Of a stretch of DNA of 64,000 bases, positions 9,211-17,963 are shown in pieces. A model generated the notes under the pieces. The model ran no database searches. It had not been told where the DNA came from and saw only the letters and a program-made list of their open reading frames with translations. Made by a program: the position numbers and the translations under genes. Positions within the stretch are counted from its first letter, which is position 1. Each line of letters starts with the position of its first letter. Where the stretch lies: positions 248,001-312,000 of the forward strand of contig NZ_PQSP01000002.1 in the NCBI RefSeq assembly GCF_003991585.1, read 5' to 3'. Source of the stretch: Saezia sanguinis. Lineage in GTDB: Bacteria > Pseudomonadota > Gammaproteobacteria > Burkholderiales > Burkholderiaceae_C.

Positions 9211-10740
9211 TTACACGGCTTTGCGCAGATTGGCGGGGGCAATTTTCAGCCCTTCGCGGTATTTGGCGACAGTGCGTCGTGCAACCTGTATGCCCTGCTC
9301 AGCGAGCATTTTTGAAATATCGTTGTCAGACAGCGGCTTTTGCGAGTCTTCCTCGGTGACCAGCTGTTTGATCAGCGCACGTACAGCGGTACTTGATGCG
9401 TTGCCGCCGGTCTCGGTGGACAGGGATGAGCCAAAGAAAAACTTGAGTTCAAAGATGCCAAATGGCGTCAGCATGTATTTGGCGGTTGTGACACGTGAGA
9501 TGGTCGATTCGTGCAGCCCCAGTTCGTCGGCAATTTCGCGTAACACCAGCGGACGCATGGCAATTTCGCCATGGGTGAAGAAGTTTCTTTGCCGGTTTAC
9601 TACTGCCTGAGAAACACGCAGAATGGTTTCAAAACGCTGTTGAATGTTTTTGATGAACCAGCGGGCTTCCTGAAGGCGCTGATTCAGGGCCTGGGCGCCA
9701 TCGTTGCCTTTATGTCCACGCAACGCCTGGGCATAGATATCATTGACACGAATTTTGGGCATGATGTCAGGATTGAGCGTGGCCTTCCATTGGTTGCCTG
9801 ATTTTTTGATAATCACATCCGGAATGAGCACAGTTCCTGGCGAGCTGGCAAACTGGCGTCCGGGCTTGGGGTCCAGCGTTAAGATGAGCTGATAAGCACT
9901 GCGTATGGTTTCTTCATCAAACCCGGTGATGGCCGCCAGCTTGCGGTGGTCTCGTTTGGCAAGCAGATCCAGATGTTGCGTGCAAATGGTCAGCGCCAGG
10001 TCTTTTTGAAATGAGTCTGGCAGTTGTTTAAGCTGCAGGCACAGGCACTCGGACAGGTTGCGTGCACCGACACCTGCCGGGTGCATGGTTTGCAGCAAGT
10101 TCAGCGCGCATGTGAGGCGCTCCAGCATATCCTCATGTTCAAGCTCGTAGTCAATGTTGCTTTGGCGTGAAGAAAGTAACTGGTCTGTGATATCGGTCAG
10201 ATCGTCGGCCAGATAGCCGTTTTCATCCAGGGATTCGATCAGAATGTACAACGCGGCTTTGTCTTCGTCACTGTTATGCAGTGTGCGGGCCTGCTGCATG
10301 AGGTGTTCTGTCAGCGATACATTTTGTGAGGCCCATTCCAAAGCGTTGGCGGTTTCTTCATCATCTGGTTGTGCGTTGCTGTTGGAAACGCTGTCGCCCC
10401 AGTCCCGGCTGTCTGACCAGTCCCATTCATCGTCGCCGTTGGAGCGGTTGTCGAGTTCCTGGGGCTGTGACCAATCCATTTCCGAAAGCTCATTGCTGCT
10501 GGAAGCGCTGTCAGAGGAATCACCGGCGCTTGCCATGTTATCTGCCGATGATGATGCCAGCGGCAATTCATTGCCGGATTCCGGGCCGTCCTCTTCTAAA
10601 AAAGGATTGCTCTCCAACATGCTTTCAACCTCCTGCTGCAATTCCAGCGTGGAGAGTTGCAACAGCCGGATCGACTGCTGCAATTGCGGTGTGAGCGCAA
10701 GGTGCTGTGAAATGCGTAGCTGAAGGCCCGGTTTCATCAT
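9211..10740 (-). CDS. rpoN: RNA polymerase sigma-54 factor RpoN
   Basis: Sigma-54 directs core polymerase to -24/-12 promoters that need an AAA+ activator. The 509-residue product begins with the glutamine- and leucine-rich region I (MKPGLQLRISQHLALTPQLQ). An acidic Ser/Asp-rich region II follows at ~45-135. It then has the core-binding region and ends with the helix-turn-helix and the invariant RpoN box ARRTVAKYRE at 487-496. It lies 17 bases downstream of lptB in an lptA-lptB-rpoN operon, a conserved proteobacterial arrangement. The acidic region is long but within the usual betaproteobacterial range. Confidence 0.97.
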   Translation of the reverse strand: MMKPGLQLRISQHLALTPQLQQSIRLLQLSTLELQQEVESMLESNPFLEEDGPESGNELPLASSSADNMASAGDSSDSASSSNELSEMDWSQPQELDNRSNGDDEWDWSDSRDWGDSVSNSNAQPDDEETANALEWASQNVSLTEHLMQQARTLHNSDEDKAALYILIESLDENGYLADDLTDITDQLLSSRQSNIDYELEHEDMLERLTCALNLLQTMHPAGVGARNLSECLCLQLKQLPDSFQKDLALTICTQHLDLLAKRDHRKLAAITGFDEETIRSAYQLILTLDPKPGRQFASSPGTVLIPDVIIKKSGNQWKATLNPDIMPKIRVNDIYAQALRGHKGNDGAQALNQRLQEARWFIKNIQQRFETILRVSQAVVNRQRNFFTHGEIAMRPLVLREIADELGLHESTISRVTTAKYMLTPFGIFELKFFFGSSLSTETGGNASSTAVRALIKQLVTEEDSQKPLSDNDISKMLAEQGIQVARRTVAKYREGLKIAPANLRKAV

Positions 10741-10757
10741 GGTGCTTAACGACCTTG

Positions 10758-11570
10758 CTACATGCGGAAGTTTTCGCCCAGGTATACCCGGCGCACGTCA
10801 GGGTTGGCGACGATTTCGTCAGATGTACCCTGGGTCAGGACTTTGCCTTCACTGATGATGTAAGCGTGATCGCAGATGTTCAATGTTTCCCTTACGTTAT
10901 GATCGGTAATCAGCACGCCGATGCCGCGTGCTTTTAAAAAACCAATGATGCGCTGGATTTCAATGACGGCAATCGGATCAATCCCCGCAAAGGGTTCATC
11001 CAGCAAAATGAAATGGGGGTAGGTGGCGAGTGCCCGTGCAATTTCCACGCGTCGCCGTTCACCACCGGACAGCGCCAGGGCGGGGGAGTCACGCAGCCGG
11101 TCAACGTGGAGGTCCTGCATCAGACGGTCCAGTTCTTCATCAATGCGCTTGCGTGAAAGGCTTTGCCCGTCGGCATCCAGTTGCAGTTCGAGCACCGCGC
11201 GGATATTTTCCGAGACACTGAGTTTGCGGAAAATAGACGCTTCCTGCGGCAGGTAGGATAACCCCATGCGGGAGCGCTCATGGATCGGCATGCGGGTGAT
11301 GTCCCGGTCATTGATCATGATTTTTCCGGCATCTGCACGTACCAGACCGACGATCATGTAAAACGAGGTGGTCTTGCCTGCGCCATTGGGGCCTAGCAGG
11401 CCCACAACCTCGCCTGATTCCACAGCGATTGAAACGTCTTGCACCACGGTGCGGGCACCGTAGGTTTTTTTCAGCCCTGTCGCGTCGAGTTTTGCCTTTG
11501 CCACTTGGGAAGCGGTGTCTGGGGTTGATGTGGAAGATGTGGTTTCGGTTGCAACCAAACTCATGTCCAA
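10758..11570 (-). CDS. lptB: Lipopolysaccharide export ATP-binding protein LptB
   Basis: The ABC ATPase that powers lipopolysaccharide (LPS) extraction from the inner membrane with LptF and LptG. Of 270 residues, the canonical protein starts near residue 28 ([20 protein letters not shown]). The Walker A is GPNGAGKTT, followed by the Q-loop YLPQEASIF, signature LSGGERRR, Walker [14 protein letters not shown] and the switch histidine in TDHNV. The first ~27 residues are a Ser/Thr-rich extension not expected in E. coli LptB; an internal start is possible but no in-frame Met is well placed except residue 3. It sits between lptA (13-base gap) and rpoN. Confidence 0.96.
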   Translation of the reverse strand: MDMSLVATETTSSTSTPDTASQVAKAKLDATGLKKTYGARTVVQDVSIAVESGEVVGLLGPNGAGKTTSFYMIVGLVRADAGKIMINDRDITRMPIHERSRMGLSYLPQEASIFRKLSVSENIRAVLELQLDADGQSLSRKRIDEELDRLMQDLHVDRLRDSPALALSGGERRRVEIARALATYPHFILLDEPFAGIDPIAVIEIQRIIGFLKARGIGVLITDHNVRETLNICDHAYIISEGKVLTQGTSDEIVANPDVRRVYLGENFRM

Positions 11571-11583
11571 TCCTTCGGGCGGG

Positions 11584-12159
11584 TTAATCGTTTGGCTCAG
11601 GGGTTAAGACCATGGTCATGCGGCCACTGGCAGAGCTGCTGTTGGGACCGCTTTCCACGGTGAAAAAGCTGGTGGTGTCGTTATAGGTAATGACTCCGCC
11701 GGAAGACTGGTCCCAGAGCTCGGTACCCCGGTAACGCCGAATGGTCGCATCGCCAACGAGCTTCAATGTGGTGGTACGGCTGTCATATTCCAAGCGGATG
11801 GCTTCGCCTTCGATATATTCATTGGTGTTGTCACGGTTTTGCCTGAAATAGGCTCTGTGCTGGGCCGAGCCAATGGCAACGCCAAGCTGGTGCCCTGAAG
11901 CCACCTGGCGGACATCCATTTGTGCGGCGCGTATCGTCAATGACCCCTGCGAAGCAACCACATTACCGAAAAAGCGGCTGACTTTATTGGCATTGTCGTA
12001 TTGCATGCGGTCCGCCTCAATGTGGATGGGTTGCTTGGCATCATCATTGGCGGCCCAGGAGGAGAAGGACATCAGGCATAACAGCGTGATAACAGGTATC
12101 TGCTTGGCTGCATATATGAAAAACCGTGAGAAAACAGTCTGCATAATTATGTCCGGCAT
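11584..12159 (-). CDS. lptA: Lipopolysaccharide transport periplasmic protein LptA
   Basis: LptA forms the periplasmic beta-jellyroll bridge that carries lipopolysaccharide to the outer membrane. The 191-residue product has a signal peptide ending near SFSSWAAND, then the OstA-like domain beginning [33 protein letters not shown] in shape. Two starts are possible: ATG at 12159 and ATG at 12144 (MQTVFSRFF), the latter giving a more typical signal peptide. It is the first visible gene of lptA-lptB-rpoN. No lptC was found upstream, although lptC often precedes lptA. Confidence 0.92.
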   Translation of the reverse strand: MPDIIMQTVFSRFFIYAAKQIPVITLLCLMSFSSWAANDDAKQPIHIEADRMQYDNANKVSRFFGNVVASQGSLTIRAAQMDVRQVASGHQLGVAIGSAQHRAYFRQNRDNTNEYIEGEAIRLEYDSRTTTLKLVGDATIRRYRGTELWDQSSGGVITYNDTTSFFTVESGPNSSSASGRMTMVLTPEPND

Positions 12160-12308
12160 GAAAATTGCATTAAACAGCCCCTATCTTACTTGATTCTACA
12201 GGGGAGCGGTAATCATCCAGCAGAGAGCAGGAGGTTTTCTATCAGCTTGGATGAAATAGTCAAAAACAGTGTAAAGAAAGAGAATATGAAAGCCTGCAAA
12301 GGCGGGGC

Positions 12309-12354
12309 CAATAAAAAAGCCGCCAAAGCGTATCGCGTTGAGCGGCATTTTCTA
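12309..12354 (-). terminator. Terminator-like hairpin between dsbA and lptA
   Basis: GCCGC and GCGGC enclose an inner GCG-TAT-CGC hairpin, with A/T runs on both outer sides. It lies 21 bases past the dsbA stop and could end the argS-SPOR-dsbA transcript before lptA. The stem is split, so confidence is moderate. Confidence 0.5.
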
Positions 12355-12374
12355 TGGTAAAACCAGGAAAAGTA

Positions 12375-13022
12375 TTAGCTGCCCATAGAGGCTTTAACAC
12401 GGGCGATCAATGTTTCAGCGACACGCAGTGCTTCCTGAGAGGCGCCAATGGTCCAATACTGTCCTCCAACGCCGATAGCCGGTGTTCCTTCGATGCCGTA
12501 GGCTTCCACCAGTTGATTGGCGCGCTGAACCTTGGATTGCACACCAAAAGATTCATAGACTTTCATGGCTTCGTCGGCATTGATGCCATGAGCCGCAAAA
12601 AACGCGCGGATCGGTTTGGGTTCAATCAGATAATTTTTCTTTACCTGAACCTCTTCAAACACGGTGTCGTGCAGATCCAGCCGGTCGAGCGCTTCCAGCG
12701 TGTAATAAATACGGGCATGGGGTTCCACGATGGAGCGGAACGATACGGGAACACGCTGAATGTAGGCATCTGCCGGTGCTTTGGCAGCCCAGGCGTTGAA
12801 GATGGATTCAAAAGCAAAACAGTGGTTGCAGCTGTAGGCGAAAAATTCAATGACCTGTACTTTGCCAGCCGGTGCATCGTTGGGCAAAGTGGGCTTAACC
12901 AGCCAGAAATTCTTATTCTCCTGCAGAGCGACTTCGCTTGCTTGAGCCAGTGGATTCATCAGCCCGGCTGTTATTACTGAAACTCCGGCGACTAGCCCTT
13001 TTGAAAAATGTCTGCGTTGCAT
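12375..13022 (-). CDS. dsbA: Thiol:disulfide interchange protein DsbA with CNHC active site
   Basis: A periplasmic thioredoxin-fold oxidase that introduces disulfide bonds into exported proteins. The ATG at 13022 gives 215 residues beginning MQRRHFSKGLVAGVSVITAG, a signal peptide; the longer frame to 13079 adds 19 polar residues in front and was rejected. The redox motif is FFAYSCNHCFAFES with Cys65 and Cys68, and the cis-proline loop is GIEGTPAIGV. The dipeptide between the cysteines is Asn-His rather than the Pro-His of E. coli DsbA, which may alter the redox potential. It is the last gene of argS-SPOR-dsbA. Confidence 0.93.
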   Translation of the reverse strand: MQRRHFSKGLVAGVSVITAGLMNPLAQASEVALQENKNFWLVKPTLPNDAPAGKVQVIEFFAYSCNHCFAFESIFNAWAAKAPADAYIQRVPVSFRSIVEPHARIYYTLEALDRLDLHDTVFEEVQVKKNYLIEPKPIRAFFAAHGINADEAMKVYESFGVQSKVQRANQLVEAYGIEGTPAIGVGGQYWTIGASQEALRVAETLIARVKASMGS

Positions 13023-13106
13023 GATCGTTGTTTTCCTATCTCTTATCTGCGAATGACCTTTGGAGTATAGGCAGTTCACATTAGTTCATATGGTGGCAGT
13101 GATTTG

Positions 13107-13760
13107 TTACTGCTGTACCAGCACGATGGCGGCATCAATGTTGTTGCTGGCCAGATTACGCTGTGCAATGCTGGCGGCTTCCCGGGTGGAGTAAGGGCCA
13201 AGTCGTACACGGTGAATCGTTCTGCCTGCTGCGGTTACCTGGCTGATAACAGCCTGGTTGCCCAGCAAAGCCAGCCGGGCACGTTGTTGTTCGGCTTCGG
13301 TTGGGGAGGCAAAAGCGCCTGCCTGCACATAAAACTGCATGTTGGCTTCGGGTGGCGGGGTATTCGGCCTGCCTTCTGGCGCTACGGTTGTTGATGGCGC
13401 GACGCGTTCGTTGCCTGAAGGCATGGCGCCACCCAGCGCAGCGATGGCAACCGGGTCATCTGTGGTGGCAGGGGCCGGTATCACGCTGTCTGTTGGCGTT
13501 GTTGCTGTCTCAGGCAGTGGCGGGGGTGTCTGCTGCTCGGGCGCGGCAGGCCCGCCTTGGGGCTGCAAAGAACGGTTCGGATTCCAGTCACTCGGTACCT
13601 GGAGCGGCTCCTGCTGAGAATAGCGGTCGGCAAAGGGGACCGGCGTTTTGGTGATGTAAAACGCCACACCTGCCGCAATAATCAGGCCCAGTACAAGCCC
13701 GAGAATAAAGCCGATCAGTGAAAGTCCGCGCTGTTGAATCATGATAGAAGTTGATTGCAT
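13107..13760 (-). CDS. SPOR-domain inner-membrane protein (FtsN-like)
   Basis: A 217-residue bitopic membrane protein. A short cytoplasmic N terminus is followed by one transmembrane helix (~14-36, LIGFILGLVLGLIIAAGVAF). A long proline-rich linker follows (~45-135), and a C-terminal SPOR domain (~138-217) starts MQFYVQAGAFASPTEAEQQR and contains the second repeat VRLGPYSTREAASIAQRNL. SPOR domains bind denuded septal peptidoglycan, so a cell-division role like FtsN or DedD is likely. It lies 14 bases downstream of argS, the same place as in related Burkholderiales. Confidence 0.88.
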   Translation of the reverse strand: MQSTSIMIQQRGLSLIGFILGLVLGLIIAAGVAFYITKTPVPFADRYSQQEPLQVPSDWNPNRSLQPQGGPAAPEQQTPPPLPETATTPTDSVIPAPATTDDPVAIAALGGAMPSGNERVAPSTTVAPEGRPNTPPPEANMQFYVQAGAFASPTEAEQQRARLALLGNQAVISQVTAAGRTIHRVRLGPYSTREAASIAQRNLASNNIDAAIVLVQQ

Positions 13761-13774
13761 AGTAAAGATTGCCC

Positions 13775-15481
13775 TTATGATACTACATCGTTGCGACTCA
13801 TTGATTCTGGCGCACCAACGCCCAGCAAGGCCAGGCCATTTGCCAGTACCTGGCGTGTGGCGCTCAATAATGCCAGACGGGCCAAAACCAGACTGGCGTC
13901 CTGGACCAGTACGCGTTCGGCATCATAATAACTGTGGAAGGCACTGGAAAGATCGCGTAAATAAAATGCAACATCGTGCGGTGCCAGCGTGTGCGCGGCT
14001 TCGGCGATCATATCCGGATATTGGGCCAGCCTGGTCATCAGTGTCAGCTCCGTGGGGGCTGTGAGTCTGCTGAGGTCTGCACCAGTCAAAGCAGAAGTGT
14101 CATGCCCTTGTTTCTGTGCTTCACGCACAATGGAGCAGATGCGTGCATGTGCATACTGTACATAAAATACCGGGTTTTCATCGTTCTGCTTTAATGCCAG
14201 GTCAATGTCAAAAACAAACTCGGTGTCTGCTTTGCGGCTGATCAGGAAAAAACGCACGGCATCCTTGCTGGTCCATTCGATCAGGTCGCGTAAGGTCACG
14301 TAACTGCCTGCGCGTTTGGAGATTTTAACCTCCTGCCCGTCACGCATCACGGTAACCATCTTGTGCAGAATATAGTCAGGGTAGTCCTTGGGAATATGCA
14401 TGCCGACAGCTTGCAAGCCAGCACGTACACGGGCAATGGTCCCGTGGTGGTCAGAGCCCTGGATATTGATGGCTTTGGTAAAGCCGCGCTCCCACTTGGC
14501 AATGTGATAAGCCACATCGGGCAGAAAGTAGGTATAGCTGCCGTCCTGCTTGCGCATGACACGGTCTTTGTCATCGCCAAAGTCGGTGGTTTGCAGCCAC
14601 ATGGCACCGTCTTTTTCATAAGTGTGGCCGGATGCCACCAGTTTTTTGACGGTATCGTCAACACGGCCACTGCTGTAAAGACTGGACTCCAGGTAATAAT
14701 TGTCAAACCGGACCTGGAATGCTGTTAAATCCTGGTCCTGTTCGTGGCGCAGATAAGCAACGGCAAACTGGCGGATAGACTCCAGATCATTGACATTGCC
14801 GCTGGCCGTAAAGTGACGGTCATCTGCTGTAACGGTTTCTTGTGCCAGAAAGTCTTTGGCAATGTCGGCAATGTATTCACCGTTATAGGCGTTTTCCGGC
14901 CAGCCTGCGCCTCCTGGCACCAGGCCCTGTGCGCGGGCCTGCACGGAAATGGTCAGGTTGTGGATCTGTACGCCGGCATCGTTATAGTAAAACTCGCGTG
15001 TAACCTGCCAGCCCTGTGTTGCCAGCAGGTTGCATAAAGCATCCCCCAAAGCGGCCTGGCGGCCGTGTCCCACATGCAGAGGGCCGGTCGGGTTGGCTGA
15101 AACGAATTCAACAATCACCCGGTTGCCGTGCGCGCTGTCGTTATGGCCAAATTGTTCTTTGGTGTTCAAAATGTCTGAAACGATTTGCTGTTTGGCCTGA
15201 GGTTTGAGTTTGATATTGATAAAGCCGGGGCCTGCAATGTCAATGCTCTCCACCCATTGATGGACAACAGCCGAAGCGTTCAGTGCATCAACCAGTTGCT
15301 GTGCAATTTCACGCGGATTTTTTCGCAGCGGCTTGGACAACTGCATTGCAATCGTGCAGGCCAGGTCCCCCATTTGTGCCTGTTTGGGTGTTTCAAATGT
15401 CAGGCTATGGGATGATTCTGGTGCTAGAGCAGCGACTTGTTCTTGAAGAAGGAGCAAAAGTTCCTGTTTGGCTTGCAACAT
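13775..15481 (-). CDS. argS: Arginyl-tRNA synthetase
   Basis: Class I aminoacyl-tRNA synthetase that charges tRNA-Arg. The 568-residue protein has the N-terminal Add-1 domain and the HIGH-type motif HVGH at 136-139 ([14 protein letters not shown]). The KMSKS loop is degenerate, [13 protein letters not shown], and the C-terminal DALR anticodon-binding domain ends in [10 protein letters not shown]. Length and motifs are normal. It is the first gene of a three-gene minus-strand unit with the SPOR protein and dsbA. Confidence 0.97.
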   Translation of the reverse strand: MLQAKQELLLLLQEQVAALAPESSHSLTFETPKQAQMGDLACTIAMQLSKPLRKNPREIAQQLVDALNASAVVHQWVESIDIAGPGFINIKLKPQAKQQIVSDILNTKEQFGHNDSAHGNRVIVEFVSANPTGPLHVGHGRQAALGDALCNLLATQGWQVTREFYYNDAGVQIHNLTISVQARAQGLVPGGAGWPENAYNGEYIADIAKDFLAQETVTADDRHFTASGNVNDLESIRQFAVAYLRHEQDQDLTAFQVRFDNYYLESSLYSSGRVDDTVKKLVASGHTYEKDGAMWLQTTDFGDDKDRVMRKQDGSYTYFLPDVAYHIAKWERGFTKAINIQGSDHHGTIARVRAGLQAVGMHIPKDYPDYILHKMVTVMRDGQEVKISKRAGSYVTLRDLIEWTSKDAVRFFLISRKADTEFVFDIDLALKQNDENPVFYVQYAHARICSIVREAQKQGHDTSALTGADLSRLTAPTELTLMTRLAQYPDMIAEAAHTLAPHDVAFYLRDLSSAFHSYYDAERVLVQDASLVLARLALLSATRQVLANGLALLGVGAPESMSRNDVVS

Positions 15482-15867
15482 ATTGAGGTATTAACATTAA
15501 AAACACAACGTACTTGGCGCTGTGTGAAAAGAATAATCATCTGGCACATCTGCGGATATACCCGGAAAGGATCTATTGTGCCTAATTTCGGGCGGCACAG
15601 CCAGTGCATGACGACTGTGTGCTATCGGTATTGCTGCACGAATCACATTTTACATGCCTTGGTATAGGTTAAGGGATATGTGCATGAATGATTCAAATGC
15701 CTGGAATCCAGGCCATAAACTCACAGCAGTTTCAAATTGGTTTAAGTGGAGTTTGAGGGAAATTTAATTAAATAAATGACAATAACGGCGAATTTATAGC
15801 CGTTATGCATTATTTAAAATGAAAATAAAAGGATCATTTAAGATCCTTTTATTTGGGGAAAGCCAGA
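15482..15867. other. argS to H-NS intergenic region
   Basis: No gene is supported in these 386 bases. It should contain the argS promoter near its left end. Two hairpins occupy its right end: ATAACGGC/GCCGTTAT at 15782-15806, which lacks a clear T-run, and the terminator at 15823-15854. The stretch 15540-15720 holds nothing I can identify. Confidence 0.5.
15823..15854 (-). terminator. Terminator of the H-NS-like gene
   Basis: ATAAAAGGATC and GATCCTTTTAT form an 11-base perfect stem around ATTTAA, extendable by A:T pairs. It lies 14 bases past the stop of the H-NS-like gene. The A/T-rich outer stem supplies a T-run on either strand, so it could act in both directions. Confidence 0.75.
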
Positions 15868-16164
15868 TTAACGAATTAAAAACTGATCACGATTCTTGCC
15901 GGCAATCCAGGTTGGAGGTTTACCTCGGCCTGTCCAGGTGGCTCCGGTAGCCGGGTTGCGGTATTTGGGAGCAACAGTCATGCCTTTTTTAGGGCCGGCT
16001 TTGCGTTTACCTAATGCAGTCATGACTTCATCTGGGCTGAACTGATACTGTTCGACCAGTGCCACAATTTGTGCAAGTCCTTCTTTTTTTTGCTGATGAC
16101 GTACGGCGTCAATTTTGGCAGATAGTTCTTTTTGTTTTTGTAGCAGGTTTTCGAGGGACTCCAT
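15868..16164 (-). CDS. H-NS family nucleoid protein (short Burkholderiales type)
   Basis: A 98-residue H-NS/BpH3-type xenogeneic silencer. The N-terminal half (~1-55) is a charged coiled coil for oligomerisation (LENLLQKQKELSAKIDAVRHQQKKE). The C-terminal DNA-binding domain carries YRNPATGATWTGRGKPPTWI, the AT-hook-like loop plus conserved tryptophans. Such proteins bind AT-rich DNA and silence acquired genes; the AT-rich block at 41-45 kb would be a natural target, but this is inference. It is monocistronic with its own terminator and a long AT-rich upstream region. Confidence 0.93.
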   Translation of the reverse strand: MESLENLLQKQKELSAKIDAVRHQQKKEGLAQIVALVEQYQFSPDEVMTALGKRKAGPKKGMTVAPKYRNPATGATWTGRGKPPTWIAGKNRDQFLIR

Positions 16165-16592
16165 AATATAAAACTCCTATGGTTAATTGCAAACTGGATT
16201 CTATTATAGATTAATTCAGAATATAAAGAAAACAGATTCAATTCAACTTTGAATTAAATAAAATGACTGTCATGCTGATTGGTTTTAATTTTGCAGTTTG
16301 GCACCTGTGCATGTTATTGGCGTATGGATGATGGGAGAAACGGCAGCGTATTTCTGAGCTTCTTTGTAAAGATAGAAAAATTAAAGCGTATTGAGGCAGG
16401 GTGCAGCGAAAACATGCTGGCACGGTAAATGATTTAAGTGATTTGTATGATGTTGTGGATAACTTCCCAATTGGTGCTTAAAATTTAAGCAGGCAGCGAG
16501 AGAGTTCCCGACGTTGTACCGGGGAATCGCACAAGTTGAGTTAATACATTCATTTTTCAATACAATATCTACCTTTATAGGAGTGCAATACT
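16165..16592. other. H-NS to yajC divergent regulatory region
   Basis: These 428 AT-rich bases contain no supported gene. They must hold the divergent promoters of the H-NS gene and the yajC-secD-secF operon. A perfect inverted DnaA box, TGTGGATAA, lies at 16454-16462. The queA and tgt genes that often precede yajC are not here. Confidence 0.5.
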
Positions 16593-16916
16593 GTGTTTAT
16601 TACGGATGCTTATGCGCAAGCTGCTGAAGGTGCTGCTCAAGGGGCTTCTCCCCTGATGTCCATGCTGCCTTTGATCCTCATGTTTGTGGTGCTGTATTTT
16701 TTACTGATGCGCCCGCAAATGAAACGCCAGAAAGAACATCGGCAGATGGTCGAAGCTCTGGGCAAAGGGGACGAAGTGATTGCAGCAGGTGGAATCTATG
16801 GCCGGGTGACCAAGCTGTCTGATTCAATCATCACCATTGAAATTGCTGATGGCGTCGAAATCCAGGTTCAGCGTGGTGCCGTTGCACAGGTGTTGCCCAA
16901 AGGCACTATCAAGTAA
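16593..16916 (+). CDS. yajC: Preprotein translocase subunit YajC
   Basis: A single-span inner-membrane protein associated with SecDF. The 107 residues begin MFITDAYAQAAEG from a GTG at 16593, with TAGGAG 8-13 bases upstream. A transmembrane helix (~22-41, LPLILMFVVLYFLLMRP) follows, then the conserved QMKRQKEHRQMVEALGKGDEV and a basic C-terminal domain ending VAQVLPKGTIK. It leads the yajC / SecD-like / secD / secF operon. The queA-tgt genes usually found in front are missing, so the promoter lies just upstream. Confidence 0.93.
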   Translation: MFITDAYAQAAEGAAQGASPLMSMLPLILMFVVLYFLLMRPQMKRQKEHRQMVEALGKGDEVIAAGGIYGRVTKLSDSIITIEIADGVEIQVQRGAVAQVLPKGTIK

Positions 16917-16978
16917 ACAGTGCTTGCTGTTCAAAAAAGGTGTTTTCCTTTTGAAGCGGATAAGTTCAAGCCTGCTCG

Positions 16979-17899
16979 ATGGGCAAGGTGGAAGGCACAG
17001 TGTTCGTAATTAATTTTCAGTTTATCCATCGGTTGCTGGTGGCTAAAATTGGTTTATCACTGTTGCTGCTGACCGGCATTTTCAATGCTGCTGCGCAAGC
17101 TTTGCCCGAAGGGTTAGAGCGTTGGCGCGGCAGTGTCTATTACGTACTCCAGTCAGAGTCCCGTTTATGTCAAGAGGCGGATGCACGTGAAGCGTGCGAT
17201 GCCTTTTCGCAAAAACAGGCGGAGCTGTTATGCCAGATGCTGGGCTGCTCACAACATGCCTGGCGCTTGATCGTGCAGGGGCATCCTGGTCAGATCATTG
17301 CAGCGCTGCCAGATGTGGCCGCGGGTCAAAAACTGGAATTGTTACTGAGCGAACAGGTTCTGCTTCAGATCAGGTCTGTCAGCGACATGGATGCCTATCA
17401 GGTTGTATGTGGGGGGACTGCATTGCCTGATGGTCAGGAGCTTGTTGGTGTGGATGGCAGTGAATTGCCATTGGTACTGGATACCCGCGTGTTGCTGTCG
17501 CAAGAGCACCTGCAGCAGGTTGATTTTGAATACAGCACATATAGTGACCTGCCCGCAGTCATGATAGAGTTCACGCCAGAGGGCGCGCAGCGGTTCGGCC
17601 GGGTAACGCAAGATCATGTGGGTCGACAGCTGGCAATGGTGCTGGTGACGCCAGATACGCAAAAAGTTATTTCTGCACCGTGGGTGAGTGGGGTTATCCG
17701 TGAGGGAAAGCTCCAGATTAGCGGCGTATCGGTGTCAGAGGCAAAAAATATGGTGCGGGATTTGCGGCAAAGCATGCTTGTTCCCATGAAAATTGAACAA
17801 ATATGTACAGTAACGCGCAAAGCCAATTCGTTGGCAGTCGAGCAGGAAGTCTGCGTGCCAGTGAAAAATAATGAGCTAACAAGTATGGAAGTGAAATAA
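16979..17899 (+). CDS. Secreted SecD P1-head-like protein of unknown role
   Basis: A 306-residue product with an N-terminal signal peptide or anchor (~22-40, KIGLSLLLLTGIFNAAAQA) and no other membrane span. Residues ~190-265 (PAVMIEFTPEGAQRFGRVTQ to VSVSEAKNMVRDL) follow the P1-head pattern of SecD in the next gene (PAVFLNLDTQGSRIFYDLTR to MTIKEAQSIALLL). It therefore looks like a soluble periplasmic paralogue of the SecD P1 head. Six or more cysteines in the mature part may form disulfides. An in-frame GTG at 17000 with AAGGTGGAAGG upstream is an alternative start and leaves a better signal peptide. Its place between yajC and secD suggests a link to protein export; the function is unknown. 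Confidence 0.7.
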   Translation: MGKVEGTVFVINFQFIHRLLVAKIGLSLLLLTGIFNAAAQALPEGLERWRGSVYYVLQSESRLCQEADAREACDAFSQKQAELLCQMLGCSQHAWRLIVQGHPGQIIAALPDVAAGQKLELLLSEQVLLQIRSVSDMDAYQVVCGGTALPDGQELVGVDGSELPLVLDTRVLLSQEHLQQVDFEYSTYSDLPAVMIEFTPEGAQRFGRVTQDHVGRQLAMVLVTPDTQKVISAPWVSGVIREGKLQISGVSVSEAKNMVRDLRQSMLVPMKIEQICTVTRKANSLAVEQEVCVPVKNNELTSMEVK

Positions 17900-17963
17900 T
17901 AATGCTATTTGTGCGTGGTCAAGAGATGAAAAATTCAGCGGCACAGTTATTGAAAGGTTTGTC

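Noticed and set aside
12354..12980. 208-codon plus-strand frame across dsbA
   Set aside because: Shadow of dsbA on the other strand; no ribosome site and no family features.
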